Origin: Novosphingobium sp.
GTDB taxonomy: Bacteria; Pseudomonadota; Alphaproteobacteria; Sphingomonadales; Sphingomonadaceae
Direction of reading: 5' to 3'
NCBI RefSeq assembly: GCF_024642085.1
Contig: NZ_JAHEBV010000002.1
Location: 1-64,000 of the forward strand
Length of the DNA stretch: 64,000 bases
Every line of letters starts with the position of its first letter. The first letter of the stretch is position 1. The position numbers and the translations under genes were made by a program. Below are positions 50,579-59,706 of this stretch, piece after piece. The notes under the pieces were generated by a model. That model searched no databases, had not been told where the DNA came from, and worked only from the letters and a program-made list of their open reading frames with translations.

Positions 50579-52303
50579 ATGGATTACGTTGCACCAACTT
50601 CCGACCAGATCCTGGCGATATCCGTCAATGCGGGCATTGCCGAAATTGCCGCGCACGAACCCTTCGCCGCCGCTAGCCCCGACATGGTCGAAGCCATCGT
50701 AGAAGGGATCGGCCAATTCGCGGCTGGGGAATTCGCCCCGCTTAACCGCAAGGGCGATGTCGAGGGGGCAAAGCTGGCCGACCAAACCGTTACCCTGCCA
50801 GAAGGCTTTGCGAAGGCCTACCATGCCTATGTCGAACAAGGCTGGAACGCGATCGCCGGGCCGCCAGAGCATGGCGGCCAAGGGCTACCTTTTTCACTTG
50901 CTACAAGCGTTATCGAAAACCTTGGTAGCGCCAACATGGCTTTTACACTGCTCCCGTTGTTGACTGTCGGCGCGATTGAGGCGCTGCAGCATCACGGCAG
51001 CCAGGGCCAGAAAGCGCATTACCTGCCCAAGCTGATCAGCGGCGAATGGTCCGGCACGATGAACCTGACCGAACCGCAGGCCGGCTCCGACGTCGGCGCG
51101 CTGCGCACCACAGCGACACCGCGCGGCGATGGCACCTGGTCGATCAAGGGGACCAAGATATATATCACGTGGGGCGAACACGACCTGACCGAAAACATTG
51201 TCCATCTGGTCCTTGCCCGAACACCCGGCGCGCCTGCTGGCAGCCGGGGAATCAGTCTGTTCGTGGTCCCCAAATTCTTGGTTGAAGCAGACGGATCTGT
51301 GGGCGCGCGCAACGACCTTCGTTGCGCCGGAATAGAACATAAGCTGGGGATCATGGCCAGCCCGACCTGCGTGATGACCTTCGGTGACGATGACGCCTGT
51401 GTGGGCGAACTTGTCGGCAACGAAAATGAAGGCCTGAAGGCAATGTTCACGATGATGAACAGCGCCCGTATCAATGTGGGCAACCAGGGCGTGCAGATTG
51501 CTGAACGCGCCTTGCAGCAGGCCAGCCGGTATGCCCGCGACCGGATCCAGTCGGCGCGCGCCGGATCAGCCGACAAGAACCCGGTGGCAATCATCGAGCA
51601 TCCTGACGTACGGCGGATGCTGTTGCGGATGCGCGCGTTGACTGAAGGCGCTCGTGCGCTGCTGTACTACACGGCCGGACTGGTGGATCGCGGCGCGCTG
51701 GGCATTTCCGGGGCACAGGCCCGTGCTGATTGCCTGGTTCCGCTCATCAAGGCCTGGGGTACCGACATCGGGTGCGAAGTCGCCAGCATCGGGGTCCAGA
51801 TCCACGGCGGGATGGGGTTTGTTGAAGAAACGGGTGCTGCCCAGCATTACCGTGATGCACGGATTGCACCGATCTACGAAGGGACCAACGGCATTCAGGC
51901 CGCTGATCTTGTCACCCGCAAGCTTGGCTACGAGGGAGGCGCGGTCTTGACGTCGCTGCTGGCAGAGGCTGCCCGCGATGCCGCCGGCTATCCTGTGTTG
52001 CAAAGCCTGGCCCAGGACTGCATCGCAATTGCCGGATGGATGAGCACCGACGCCTCGCTCGACGATCGGCTGGCGGGAAGCACGGCGTTCTGCACCATGT
52101 GCGCAGTGGCCATCGGGGGCGCCCAGCTGGCCCGGCAGGCCGCAGCCTTGGTGGGTCAAGAGACCGTGAAAGCTAAGGCCAAGTCTGTCGTCACGCGCTA
52201 TTTTGCGCAAACCATCGCAGCAGAGGCGATGGGGCTGAAGGCGGCTGCGACTGCTGGGGCTGGCTTGCTTTACGAACTCGATAGCGCAGTGTTGGCAGGA
52301 TGA
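50579..52303 (+). CDS. Acyl-CoA dehydrogenase, large FadE/DmdC-like type
   Basis: 574 aa. Central flavin domain: MNLTEPQAGSDVGALRTTA and IYITWGEHDL; the catalytic Glu region is RIAPIYEGTNGIQAADLV. A C-terminal helical domain of about 140 residues is present (acyl-CoA dehydrogenase C-terminal type), as in FadE-like and methylmercaptopropionyl-CoA dehydrogenases. FAD-dependent dehydrogenation of an acyl-CoA; chain length or substrate not clear. Overlaps the DUF815 ATPase gene by 4 bp (ATGA). Confidence 0.93.
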   Translation: MDYVAPTSDQILAISVNAGIAEIAAHEPFAAASPDMVEAIVEGIGQFAAGEFAPLNRKGDVEGAKLADQTVTLPEGFAKAYHAYVEQGWNAIAGPPEHGGQGLPFSLATSVIENLGSANMAFTLLPLLTVGAIEALQHHGSQGQKAHYLPKLISGEWSGTMNLTEPQAGSDVGALRTTATPRGDGTWSIKGTKIYITWGEHDLTENIVHLVLARTPGAPAGSRGISLFVVPKFLVEADGSVGARNDLRCAGIEHKLGIMASPTCVMTFGDDDACVGELVGNENEGLKAMFTMMNSARINVGNQGVQIAERALQQASRYARDRIQSARAGSADKNPVAIIEHPDVRRMLLRMRALTEGARALLYYTAGLVDRGALGISGAQARADCLVPLIKAWGTDIGCEVASIGVQIHGGMGFVEETGAAQHYRDARIAPIYEGTNGIQAADLVTRKLGYEGGAVLTSLLAEAARDAAGYPVLQSLAQDCIAIAGWMSTDASLDDRLAGSTAFCTMCAVAIGGAQLARQAAALVGQETVKAKAKSVVTRYFAQTIAAEAMGLKAAATAGAGLLYELDSAVLAG

Positions 52304-53124
52304 GCGATCAGGGCGACCCCCTGGCTCGCATCGCCGATGCGCTGGAACGGCTGTGCCCGTCGGCTGCCATCCATGAAGACTGGCTAGCTTCGCCGGCTTA
52401 TGTCTGGAACGGTGCGCCGCGGCCAGTCGCCCGCCTGATCGCCCCGCCGCTGGAACTGCTCATGGGCATCGATAACCAGAAAGCGGCGGTTACCGCCAAT
52501 GTTACCCGGCTGGCGAATGGCTTTGCGGCACATGACATGCTGCTGTGGGGATCGCGCGGGATGGGCAAATCGGCACTGCTGCGCGCCGGTGTTGCCGCGG
52601 CCCAGTCCAGGGCGCCTGGCAAGCTGGCATTAGTGCAGGTCACGCCCGATGCCCTGACCCGGCTCAGCAGCCTTTTTGGCATCCTTGGGGCCGTGGATCG
52701 GCGGTTTCTTGTTTTCATTGATGACTTGGGATTTGAAGACGGTGACAGCGCCGGCCCGCGCGCGCTGCGTTCGTGGCTGGAAGGCGGTATCGAAGCGCGG
52801 CCCGCCAACGTAAGATTGGCCGTCACATCCAACCGCCGCGCTATTGTGTCCCGGCATTTGTCCGAACAGGATGATCCGGTTAATCCGCGCGACGCTGTCG
52901 ATGACCGGTTGGCGCTGGCGGACCGATTCGGTTTGTCGATCGGCTTTCATGCCTGCAGCCAAGACGATTACCTGGCGATTGTTGCCGGCTACTGCGCGGC
53001 CCACTCGCTTGCCTGGGACCACGGCGAGGCGCTGGAATGGGCCAAGCGCCGCGGTGCGCGATCGGGCCGGATCGCCTGGCAGTTCGTGACCGAACTGGCC
53101 GGACGCGCCGGGATTGTGCTTTGA
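52300..53124 (+). CDS. DUF815 AAA-type ATPase
   Basis: 274 aa. Walker A is WGSRGMGKSALLRA (about residue 85) and Walker B is FLVFIDDLGFEDGD. RLAVTSNRRAIVSRHLSEQD and LALADRFGLSIGFHACSQDDYLAIVAGY match the DUF815 family of predicted AAA+ ATPases with unknown role. The start overlaps the acyl-CoA dehydrogenase stop, so it is probably translated with it. No sensor for a specific partner is visible. Confidence 0.9.
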   Translation: MSDQGDPLARIADALERLCPSAAIHEDWLASPAYVWNGAPRPVARLIAPPLELLMGIDNQKAAVTANVTRLANGFAAHDMLLWGSRGMGKSALLRAGVAAAQSRAPGKLALVQVTPDALTRLSSLFGILGAVDRRFLVFIDDLGFEDGDSAGPRALRSWLEGGIEARPANVRLAVTSNRRAIVSRHLSEQDDPVNPRDAVDDRLALADRFGLSIGFHACSQDDYLAIVAGYCAAHSLAWDHGEALEWAKRRGARSGRIAWQFVTELAGRAGIVL

Positions 53125-53133
53125 CGGCAGCTG

Positions 53134-54603
53134 TTACTGCCTGACCTTTTCATCAGGGCGGAATCCGGCGCTATACTGCGCATTGGGATCGCCCTTAAGA
53201 TCGCGCTGCGGCGGCATTCTAGCGGTCACGACCGGCTTGATTGGACCGGCCGGAGCGGCAGTAGGTGAAAGCACCCGCCAGATTATTCCGCCGGTATCGT
53301 CACTGACCAGCAGAGCACCATCGCGCGCAAACGATACCCAGGTAGGACGGCCACGCGTTTCCTTTTTGCCCGTGACCAAGAAGCCCGACAGCAAAGAAAT
53401 CGGAAGTCCCTGCGGATTCCCGTTCGCGTCAAACTTGACAAATACCACGTCATATCCAGAAATCGGCTTGCGGTTCCAAGAACCATGCCGGGCGATCACC
53501 GCGCCGTTGGCAAAGTTCGAACCCAGCTTTTCGCCCCCGCGCACAAATACCAGGCCAAGGGGCGCCACGTGCGCACCTAATGCGTATTCCGGTTTGCGCA
53601 CATAGTCGTCGAAGAACTCGGGCGGTGCCGATTTGACCCGGTCGTCGTCGTGCGTCTTGTAGTAGACCCACGGCCAGCCATAATGCGCCCCCACAGGGAC
53701 ATTAGTCAGGTAATCAGGAACCAGATCCGGGCCCAACTGGTCACGTTCGTTGACCACCGTCCACAGCTCGCCCGAAGCGGGGTTGAAGTCCATTCCATTC
53801 GGGTTGCGCAACCCTTGCGCAAACTGGCGGGGATAACCGGATTTGAGGTTAAGTTCCCAGATCGCGGCGCGGCCCTTTTCGATTTCGAGACCATTTTCAG
53901 CAATATTGCTGGCTGATCCCACCGCAACATAAAGCCGCTCGCCATCGTTGCTAAGGAGCAAGTTGCGCATCCAGTGATTGCCTGCGGCAGGCAGGTCCAT
54001 CAGTTTCTTGGGTGTTGCACCAAGTGTCGTTTCGCCCAGCTTGTAGGGAAATGCCAACACTGCATCGTGATTGGCCACGTAAAGCGTATCATTGCGCCAG
54101 GCGAGGCCTGATGGGGAAGCAAGTCCGTTGCCCTGGCGAAGTGCGAACTTGCCTTCGGCTTTGCCATCGCCGTCTGCATCGCGCAGCAACACCAGCGTAT
54201 CAGGCGAACCCTTGTTTGCCCCGGCCTGTTGCATCATCATTTTCATGATCCAGCCCTTGATACCGCCTCCGGTATTTGCAGGCGGTGCATCGGCTTCCGA
54301 TACAAGAACATCGCCATTAGGCAGAGTCAGCATAACGCGGGGATGATCAAGCCCCTCAGCGAAGCGCGAAACCGCCAAACCGGGCGCTGCCACCGGCGCT
54401 TCGCTGGCTTTCCATCCGACCGGTTTGGCAATCCCTACCGATGGTATTTTCTCTGGTTTGGGTTCGACCAGTTGCGGATCGCGTCCAGACAGCTGATCCA
54501 GTGTCTTTTCTGCCGGCGTTCCTCGGAAGAGATAGAGTGCGAAACCACCGATGACGAGAAGAAATACCCCTAGGGCAACGAGAAGCTTGCGTTTGGTCGA
54601 CAT
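53134..54603 (-). CDS. PQQ-dependent sugar/sorbosone dehydrogenase-like protein
   Basis: 489 aa from ATG 54603 (STKRKLLVALGVFLLV); the track frame adds 32 codons with no support. One N-terminal membrane segment, then a beta-propeller of the glucose/sorbosone dehydrogenase type: GLDHPRVMLTLPNGDVLVSEAD, NHWMRNLLLSNDGERLYVAVGSASNIAENG in outline, GLRNPNGMDFNPASGELWTVVNERDQLG, and YGWPWVYYKTHDDDRVK. Likely a membrane-anchored periplasmic, PQQ-dependent aldose or sorbosone dehydrogenase; cofactor use inferred from family. Confidence 0.88.
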   Translation of the reverse strand: MSTKRKLLVALGVFLLVIGGFALYLFRGTPAEKTLDQLSGRDPQLVEPKPEKIPSVGIAKPVGWKASEAPVAAPGLAVSRFAEGLDHPRVMLTLPNGDVLVSEADAPPANTGGGIKGWIMKMMMQQAGANKGSPDTLVLLRDADGDGKAEGKFALRQGNGLASPSGLAWRNDTLYVANHDAVLAFPYKLGETTLGATPKKLMDLPAAGNHWMRNLLLSNDGERLYVAVGSASNIAENGLEIEKGRAAIWELNLKSGYPRQFAQGLRNPNGMDFNPASGELWTVVNERDQLGPDLVPDYLTNVPVGAHYGWPWVYYKTHDDDRVKSAPPEFFDDYVRKPEYALGAHVAPLGLVFVRGGEKLGSNFANGAVIARHGSWNRKPISGYDVVFVKFDANGNPQGLPISLLSGFLVTGKKETRGRPTWVSFARDGALLVSDDTGGIIWRVLSPTAAPAGPIKPVVTARMPPQRDLKGDPNAQYSAGFRPDEKVRQ

Positions 54604-54665
54604 GTGCAACGAAGTAGGCGCATCACGGCTAGGCGGCAAGGCGTGTGTGAGATAGTATAACGCGC

Positions 54666-55148
54666 ATGCATGCTTTTTTTCCAGGTGCTGCCCAGCCAAA
54701 GGCCGAACTGTACCGAGACCTGGTGCTAGCCGCGCGCGCGTTAGTTGCAGACGAACCGGACGCGGTTGCCAACATGGCCAATGTTGCGGCCATCGTCTGG
54801 CAATTCGTTGATCGGCTTAACTGGGCCGGATTTTACCGCGTAGTCGATGGCGGGTTGGTGCTCGGGCCATTTCAAGGGAAGGCAGCCTGCATTCGCATTC
54901 CCTTTGGTCAGGGCGTGTGCGGCACATCGGCAGCCAGCGCAGCAACCCTGCTGGTACCCGATGTTCACGCATTTCCGGGCCACATCGCTTGTGACGCGGA
55001 AAGCCGAAGTGAGCTGGTCGTTCCAGTCATCCGCCGCGGCGAAGTAATCGCCGTCATCGATCTCGACAGTCCGGAAGCCGGGCGCTTTGATGCTGAAGAC
55101 GCCGCTGGAATAGAGGCACTTGCGCGGGAAATCGCCGACGCAATCTGA
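54666..55148 (+). CDS. msrC: Free methionine-R-sulfoxide reductase (GAF fold)
   Basis: 160-aa GAF-domain enzyme that repairs free methionine sulfoxide. Active-site cysteines of the fRMsr family are present: C in FQGKAACIRIPFG, C in GVCGTSAASAATL, and C in GHIACDAESRSELVVPV. The SELVVP and AVIDLDSPEAGRF stretches are typical. Divergent from the sorbosone dehydrogenase-like gene over 62 bp. Confidence 0.93.
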   Translation: MHAFFPGAAQPKAELYRDLVLAARALVADEPDAVANMANVAAIVWQFVDRLNWAGFYRVVDGGLVLGPFQGKAACIRIPFGQGVCGTSAASAATLLVPDVHAFPGHIACDAESRSELVVPVIRRGEVIAVIDLDSPEAGRFDAEDAAGIEALAREIADAI

Positions 55149-55275
55149 CGTCTTGGCGTTGCACCAGATCGGGACAGCGGCAAGACAGATCGGAACCGAG
55201 CCTTGGATTCATTTGGTTAGTGATGGTAACTTACACGTTAACACCGGAATCGCCCGGTGAATGCAGGGGGTTGCC

Positions 55276-55947
55276 ATGCCATTCCGTTTGTCATCTCACC
55301 GGATCAGCCTGATGCTGGGGTTTGTCGCGGTCACAGCGATCGCCGCCCCGGCCCAGGCACAGATGGTTGCGCCGCCGCCTGTGGGCGCCGGCTATGCACC
55401 GCAGTATGACCAAGCCGCCTGGGAAGACCAGCGCGCTGCCTGGCTGGATGAATGCCGCGCTAACCACCGAGGTGGGCGCAAGGGCAAGACAATTGGCGGC
55501 GCCTTGGTCGGCGGCGTGGTCGGCGGGTTGGTCGGTAATGCCGTTGCTGGCCGGGGTGACAAGACGCTGGGCACAATCGCCGGAGCCGCCGTCGGCGCCG
55601 CGGCAGGCGGCGCGCTGGGTTCTGGGGCAGACCGCCGCGATGAGCGCCGGTCAATCGATTACTGCGAAAGCTATCTCGAACGCCACACCGCGTCTGGCTA
55701 TGGCCAGCCAGGTTATGGCTATACCTATGCGTATCAGCCAATGACGGTGATGGTTCCGGTGATGATCGCCCAGGCACAGCCAATCGCCGCCTCCTCGCAG
55801 CCCCGGACGCGCGAGTGCACGGAAACACAAGTGATCGAGGAATGGGTGCCTGTGGGGCCGCGCAAGCGTTACATTCCGCCCCGTCCGCGTCCGTTGCCCG
55901 ACAAACGCATCAGGCTTGCGCCGGACAAACGGATACCTGTCAACTGA
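55276..55947 (+). CDS. Glycine-zipper envelope protein
   Basis: 223 aa from ATG 55276, with GGGGG 6 bp upstream; the track uses an ATG 15 bp earlier. Sec signal PFRLSSHRISLMLGFVAVTAIAAPAQA. A Gly-zipper region (about 70-120: IGGALVGGVVGGLVGNAVAGRGDKTLGTIAGAAVGAAAGGALGSG in outline) matches the 17 kDa surface antigen/2TM glycine-zipper group. A Tyr/Gly/Gln-rich part and a basic, Pro-rich tail (RKRYIPPRPRPLPDKRIRLAPDKR) follow. Probably outer-membrane associated; function unknown. Confidence 0.82.
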   Translation: MPFRLSSHRISLMLGFVAVTAIAAPAQAQMVAPPPVGAGYAPQYDQAAWEDQRAAWLDECRANHRGGRKGKTIGGALVGGVVGGLVGNAVAGRGDKTLGTIAGAAVGAAAGGALGSGADRRDERRSIDYCESYLERHTASGYGQPGYGYTYAYQPMTVMVPVMIAQAQPIAASSQPRTRECTETQVIEEWVPVGPRKRYIPPRPRPLPDKRIRLAPDKRIPVN

Positions 55948-55972
55948 CAGCCCCGGGGCGAATTGAACGCTG

Positions 55973-57127
55973 CTAGAGCGAGCGGCCAATCAGCTCTTTC
56001 ATGATTTCGCTGGTGCCGCCAAAGATCCGGGTCACCCGCGCGCCGCGCCACTGCTTGGCAATCGGGTATTCGTTCATGAAGCCCGCGCCGCCATGCAGCT
56101 GCAGGCACTTGTCGACCACTTCGCCTTGCAGTTCGGTGTGCCACAATTTGGCGCCAGATGCCTCGACAGGGGTCAGCTCGTGCTTGATGTGGCGGGCGAT
56201 GCACCAGTCCAGATGCGCCCAGCCAACCTGAAGTTTGGCCTTAAGATCGGCCAGAATGAACCGTGTATTCTGAAAATCGAGCACCGGCTTGCCGAATGCC
56301 TTGCGATCGCGGGTAAACTCCACCGTCATATCAAAGGCACGCTGCGCTGCGGTTTGCGCCGATATGGCAATGCCTAGGCGTTCCTGTGGCAGTTCGCTCA
56401 TCAGATAAATGAAGCCTTTGCCTTCTTCTCCCAGACAATTGGTGATCGGCACCCGGACATCCTCGAAAAACATTTCCGATGTGTCAGCTGCATCAAGACC
56501 CACTTTATCGAGATTACGGCCGCGCTTGAATCCTTCGCGATTAGCTTCAACCAGAACGATGGACACGCCTTTCCATGCCGGCTGCACGTCGGTATCGGTC
56601 TTGGCGCAAACCAGAATCAGATCGGCGTTCTGGCCATTGGTGATATAGGTCTTGGATCCGTTGATCACGTAGTGGTTGCCGTCCTTGCGCGCGGTGGTGC
56701 GCAGTGCCTGCAGATCCGATCCGGTGCCCGGTTCGGTCATGGCAATCGCGGTTACAATCTCGCCACTGACCATCTTGGGAAGCCAGGTCTGTTTCTGCTC
56801 ATCCGAGCCGTACTGGATAATGTAGTTGGCAACGATATCGGACTGCAGTGAAAAGCCGGTGGCAACGTCCGTTCCATAGCCGATCTCTTCATCGATTATC
56901 GCGTTGTAACCAAAGTCGAGGCCCAGGCCTCCATAAGCTTCGGGCACAGTCGGGCAGAGCAGGCCCAGTTCGCCAGCTTTCGGCCAGACGTCTTTCGGCA
57001 CGATCCCGTCTTCATCCCATTTGGCGGCATGCGGCTCAAGCTGCTCGGCAACAAAGCGCCGCACGGTTGAGCGGAAGGCTTCGTGATCTTCGGAATAGCA
57101 AGTGCGCGAAAGCGTATCGAGCGTCAT
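55973..57127 (-). CDS. Acyl-CoA dehydrogenase
   Basis: 384 aa from ATG 57127 (TLDTLSRTCYSEDHEAF), with GAGG 6-7 bp upstream; the track ORF is 36 codons longer. FAD-binding signature MTEPGTGSDLQALRT and ITNGQNADL; the C-terminal signature QLHGGAGFMNEYPIAKQWRGARVTRIFGGTSEIMKELIG in outline. By sequence a short/medium- or long-chain enzyme of beta-oxidation. It follows the usher gene in the same direction, but a hairpin separates them. Confidence 0.93.
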   Translation of the reverse strand: MTLDTLSRTCYSEDHEAFRSTVRRFVAEQLEPHAAKWDEDGIVPKDVWPKAGELGLLCPTVPEAYGGLGLDFGYNAIIDEEIGYGTDVATGFSLQSDIVANYIIQYGSDEQKQTWLPKMVSGEIVTAIAMTEPGTGSDLQALRTTARKDGNHYVINGSKTYITNGQNADLILVCAKTDTDVQPAWKGVSIVLVEANREGFKRGRNLDKVGLDAADTSEMFFEDVRVPITNCLGEEGKGFIYLMSELPQERLGIAISAQTAAQRAFDMTVEFTRDRKAFGKPVLDFQNTRFILADLKAKLQVGWAHLDWCIARHIKHELTPVEASGAKLWHTELQGEVVDKCLQLHGGAGFMNEYPIAKQWRGARVTRIFGGTSEIMKELIGRSL

Positions 57128-57219
57128 GGTCAACCTCATCAGCGGAGTGGTTGCCCCAACGATTAGGCGCGGCGTAGAATGATCGCAACTGGATTTAATC
57201 GATCGCTTAAAGATAGCCG

Positions 57220-57238
57220 AAGTTGCGCGGCGCAACTT
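57220..57238 (-). terminator. Hairpin ending the chaperone-usher operon; palindromic 16-mer, copy 2
   Basis: AAGTTGCG-CCG-CGCAACTT on the minus strand: a perfect 8-bp stem with a 3-nt loop, 2 bp beyond the usher stop codon, followed by CGGCTATCTTTAAG. Its core 16-mer (57221-57236) is identical to 37722-37737. Likely transcription terminator or processing site of the pilus operon. Confidence 0.6.
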
Positions 57239-57240
57239 GA

Positions 57241-59706
57241 TCAGCGCCGCCCTGCACCCTTCCCCCGACCTGGGACAGCAGGACGATTGGGATTGTTCGG
57301 GCTGCGCGCGGCAAACTCCGCCTTGATCTCGATCCGGCAGGCCACCACCGCAATTTCATCCGTCGCAGCAACGGCAATCGGCTTTATACTCGCCACACAA
57401 TGCGAACCGCCGTCCAGGATCTGATCAAGCTGGGTATCGCCGCCTTCCGCGTTGAAATCCACAAGACCGTCAAATCCGACCATCATTTGGTCTCCTGAAG
57501 GTTGCGCCAGCAAGATGGTGCCGACCGGCAGGTTAACGCCGGTGGGCCCGGTGATGCGAACCTGACGCGGAGCAAAGCGGATGACGTCGAGCGACACCAA
57601 GCCGATCGCGCGCCGCGGAACCAGGACGCGGCGATGGGTGTCGCGGGCTAGTGCATTCACCGGCAGCTTGTCGGGATCGATATCGAAGCTGAGCGGAACC
57701 TGCGGTGTTATATTTTCAACAAGCAGCAGGCCGCCTTTCTTGGTCACCCCGGCAGCGCGGTTTTCGCGTAGTACCGTGACCCCGGCGACTTTGCCTGTAC
57801 GGACAAGGGCGTAGCTACCGCCGGTCTGGTTGCGGGCAAACACCGAACCGCCGGCCATCAATAGCGTGCCTCGGGCATTGAGGCGCATACCATACCGGCC
57901 GGCAACGCGCTCAGCCTGGGCTTCGACCCGGGTAAAGGTACTGCGGTAGGTGGCAGCGGCCGAAATCCGGGTTGAAGCGCCGGTGCTGCCTTCGAAGGCG
58001 TATCCGAGCCGCTGCTGCTCCGTCGCGTGGCGATAGTAGCCGGCGTTGACGCTGACTGGCATCCCTGTTCCACTGCTGGCAGATCCTTGCGCCGAGCGCC
58101 CTCCACCAAATTGGAACGACAGTCCGGCCCAGGCCGATACCGAACGCGTCAGGCCATTGCGCATCCCGACTGAGCTGTAAAAATCGACTTTTTTACTGAT
58201 GCGCGTGCGAAACGCTGCGTTTGCAAAGGTGACGCGGGGCTCAAGCGACGGATAGCGCGAATCGAAATGACGCTCCTGTCGTCCTGCCGAAAGCTGAAGC
58301 TGGGTCATGTTCTTAAGGTTGAACGAGATTTGCCCCAAAAACTCACGCGGGGACAAAGGGTCGCCCAGTTTCGCCGCAACATCACGATAGCCGGTGCTTG
58401 GAAACGATGCCGAAACCCGCGCAGATATTGTCCGTCCAACGGATTCGAGCGCCAAATTGACAAGCGCGCCCGCCTTGCCTGTGGAATGCTCCGAGCTGGC
58501 ACGCGCTTCAACCGTGGCGAGCGCGATCCCGCCAAGCGCTAGATCACCCCGGGCGCCCATGTTGATGAGCCCCGGGGTCCATTCGCTGGTCCCTTCAACC
58601 GTAAACCGCGAGCTGACGCCGCGGCGATAATAAATGCTGGCGGCAAGGGGTCCGTAGTCACTGCTGCGGACCCCATAGCGTCGTCGCACGACGCCCGCGT
58701 TGATGGCATATTCGCGCAAACGTGGCGCCAGCAATGACCGCGACATATAAAACCGGGCGTTCTGGATGACTTCGCGGCCCAGCGAATCGCGGATCACTAC
58801 TGCGACTTCACCCCTGCCAGCGTTTGATGGAACGTTGCGGACCGTGAACTCGCCGGGTTGGACGTCACCCAAGGAATAGCGCTGGTCGCCGCTAATCAGC
58901 TCTACGCCGGTCGGAACCGACACCTGGCCCGTAAATGCGGGTAGCGGAACGGTGACCAGATCAGGGCGCAAGGAATAATCCGAAGCGATCTGCACACCGC
59001 CGAGCCGCAATGCACGCTGGTTCTGGCCGCCTGCTGAGATGAAATCGCCAGCCGTTGCCGTTATTCCCGGCTTGGGCAGAAGCACTTGCACCTGCGAATC
59101 GAGCCTGGTCAGTGCGCGTGATCCAGGCTGGGGGTCGGTATTATATTGAAACGATGACAAGGCGGCAAAGTTGCCCCGGACTACCGATGCTTCGAGGAAC
59201 GCGGCAGCGCCAGTCCGCCCCTGCGCCGCCGTTGCCGTCATGTCATAGTCTATCCGGAAGGCGGTGAGCGGAGTACTGGTGCCATCCAGCCGTGCTGTAA
59301 TGCCCATATCTATGAGATTTTTGCCGTCGCTCTTGCGAAGCAGCTGAATGTCGAGCCGCTGCTTGAGCGAATCGAAACTCCATTTGGCAATTTTGATTGA
59401 TGACAGAGGTATTTGCCCGCTGGCATCGGCTGGAATTGGCAGACCTGCTGCTTTTGCACTTTCGGCGCTGATCGTCAGGACACCGTTGGCCCAGGAAAGA
59501 TCGACCAGCCGCGCACGAGTTTCCCCGTCTATCGCGATTTCCGACAAGCCGGGCCCGCTTTGCGCCGCCACGCTCTGGGCGGTTACGCCTGTGGGGAGGG
59601 CGAACGGATCCGTCTGCGCGTGGGCGGATTGTCCGCCCAGGGCCGTGCCAAGCGCGGCAGCCAGCGCAAGGAGCCGCTCACCCGCAGTTTGGCGAAACCT
59701 GCGCAT
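57241..59706 (-). CDS. Chaperone-usher pilus outer-membrane usher
   Basis: 821 aa from ATG 59706, which has AGG 6 bp upstream and gives a clean signal peptide (RRFRQTAGERLLALAAALGTALGGQSAHA); the track ATG is five codons earlier. Usher features: N-terminal domain with TDPFALPTGVTAQSV, a long beta-barrel (about 130-650) with many alternating aromatic/polar stretches, plug-like RNVPSNAGRGEVAVVIRDSLGREV, and C-terminal domains. The short length fits the usher class associated with spore coat U subunits (CsuD-like). Overlaps the chaperone gene by 29 bp. Confidence 0.92.
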   Translation of the reverse strand: MRRFRQTAGERLLALAAALGTALGGQSAHAQTDPFALPTGVTAQSVAAQSGPGLSEIAIDGETRARLVDLSWANGVLTISAESAKAAGLPIPADASGQIPLSSIKIAKWSFDSLKQRLDIQLLRKSDGKNLIDMGITARLDGTSTPLTAFRIDYDMTATAAQGRTGAAAFLEASVVRGNFAALSSFQYNTDPQPGSRALTRLDSQVQVLLPKPGITATAGDFISAGGQNQRALRLGGVQIASDYSLRPDLVTVPLPAFTGQVSVPTGVELISGDQRYSLGDVQPGEFTVRNVPSNAGRGEVAVVIRDSLGREVIQNARFYMSRSLLAPRLREYAINAGVVRRRYGVRSSDYGPLAASIYYRRGVSSRFTVEGTSEWTPGLINMGARGDLALGGIALATVEARASSEHSTGKAGALVNLALESVGRTISARVSASFPSTGYRDVAAKLGDPLSPREFLGQISFNLKNMTQLQLSAGRQERHFDSRYPSLEPRVTFANAAFRTRISKKVDFYSSVGMRNGLTRSVSAWAGLSFQFGGGRSAQGSASSGTGMPVSVNAGYYRHATEQQRLGYAFEGSTGASTRISAAATYRSTFTRVEAQAERVAGRYGMRLNARGTLLMAGGSVFARNQTGGSYALVRTGKVAGVTVLRENRAAGVTKKGGLLLVENITPQVPLSFDIDPDKLPVNALARDTHRRVLVPRRAIGLVSLDVIRFAPRQVRITGPTGVNLPVGTILLAQPSGDQMMVGFDGLVDFNAEGGDTQLDQILDGGSHCVASIKPIAVAATDEIAVVACRIEIKAEFAARSPNNPNRPAVPGRGKGAGRR

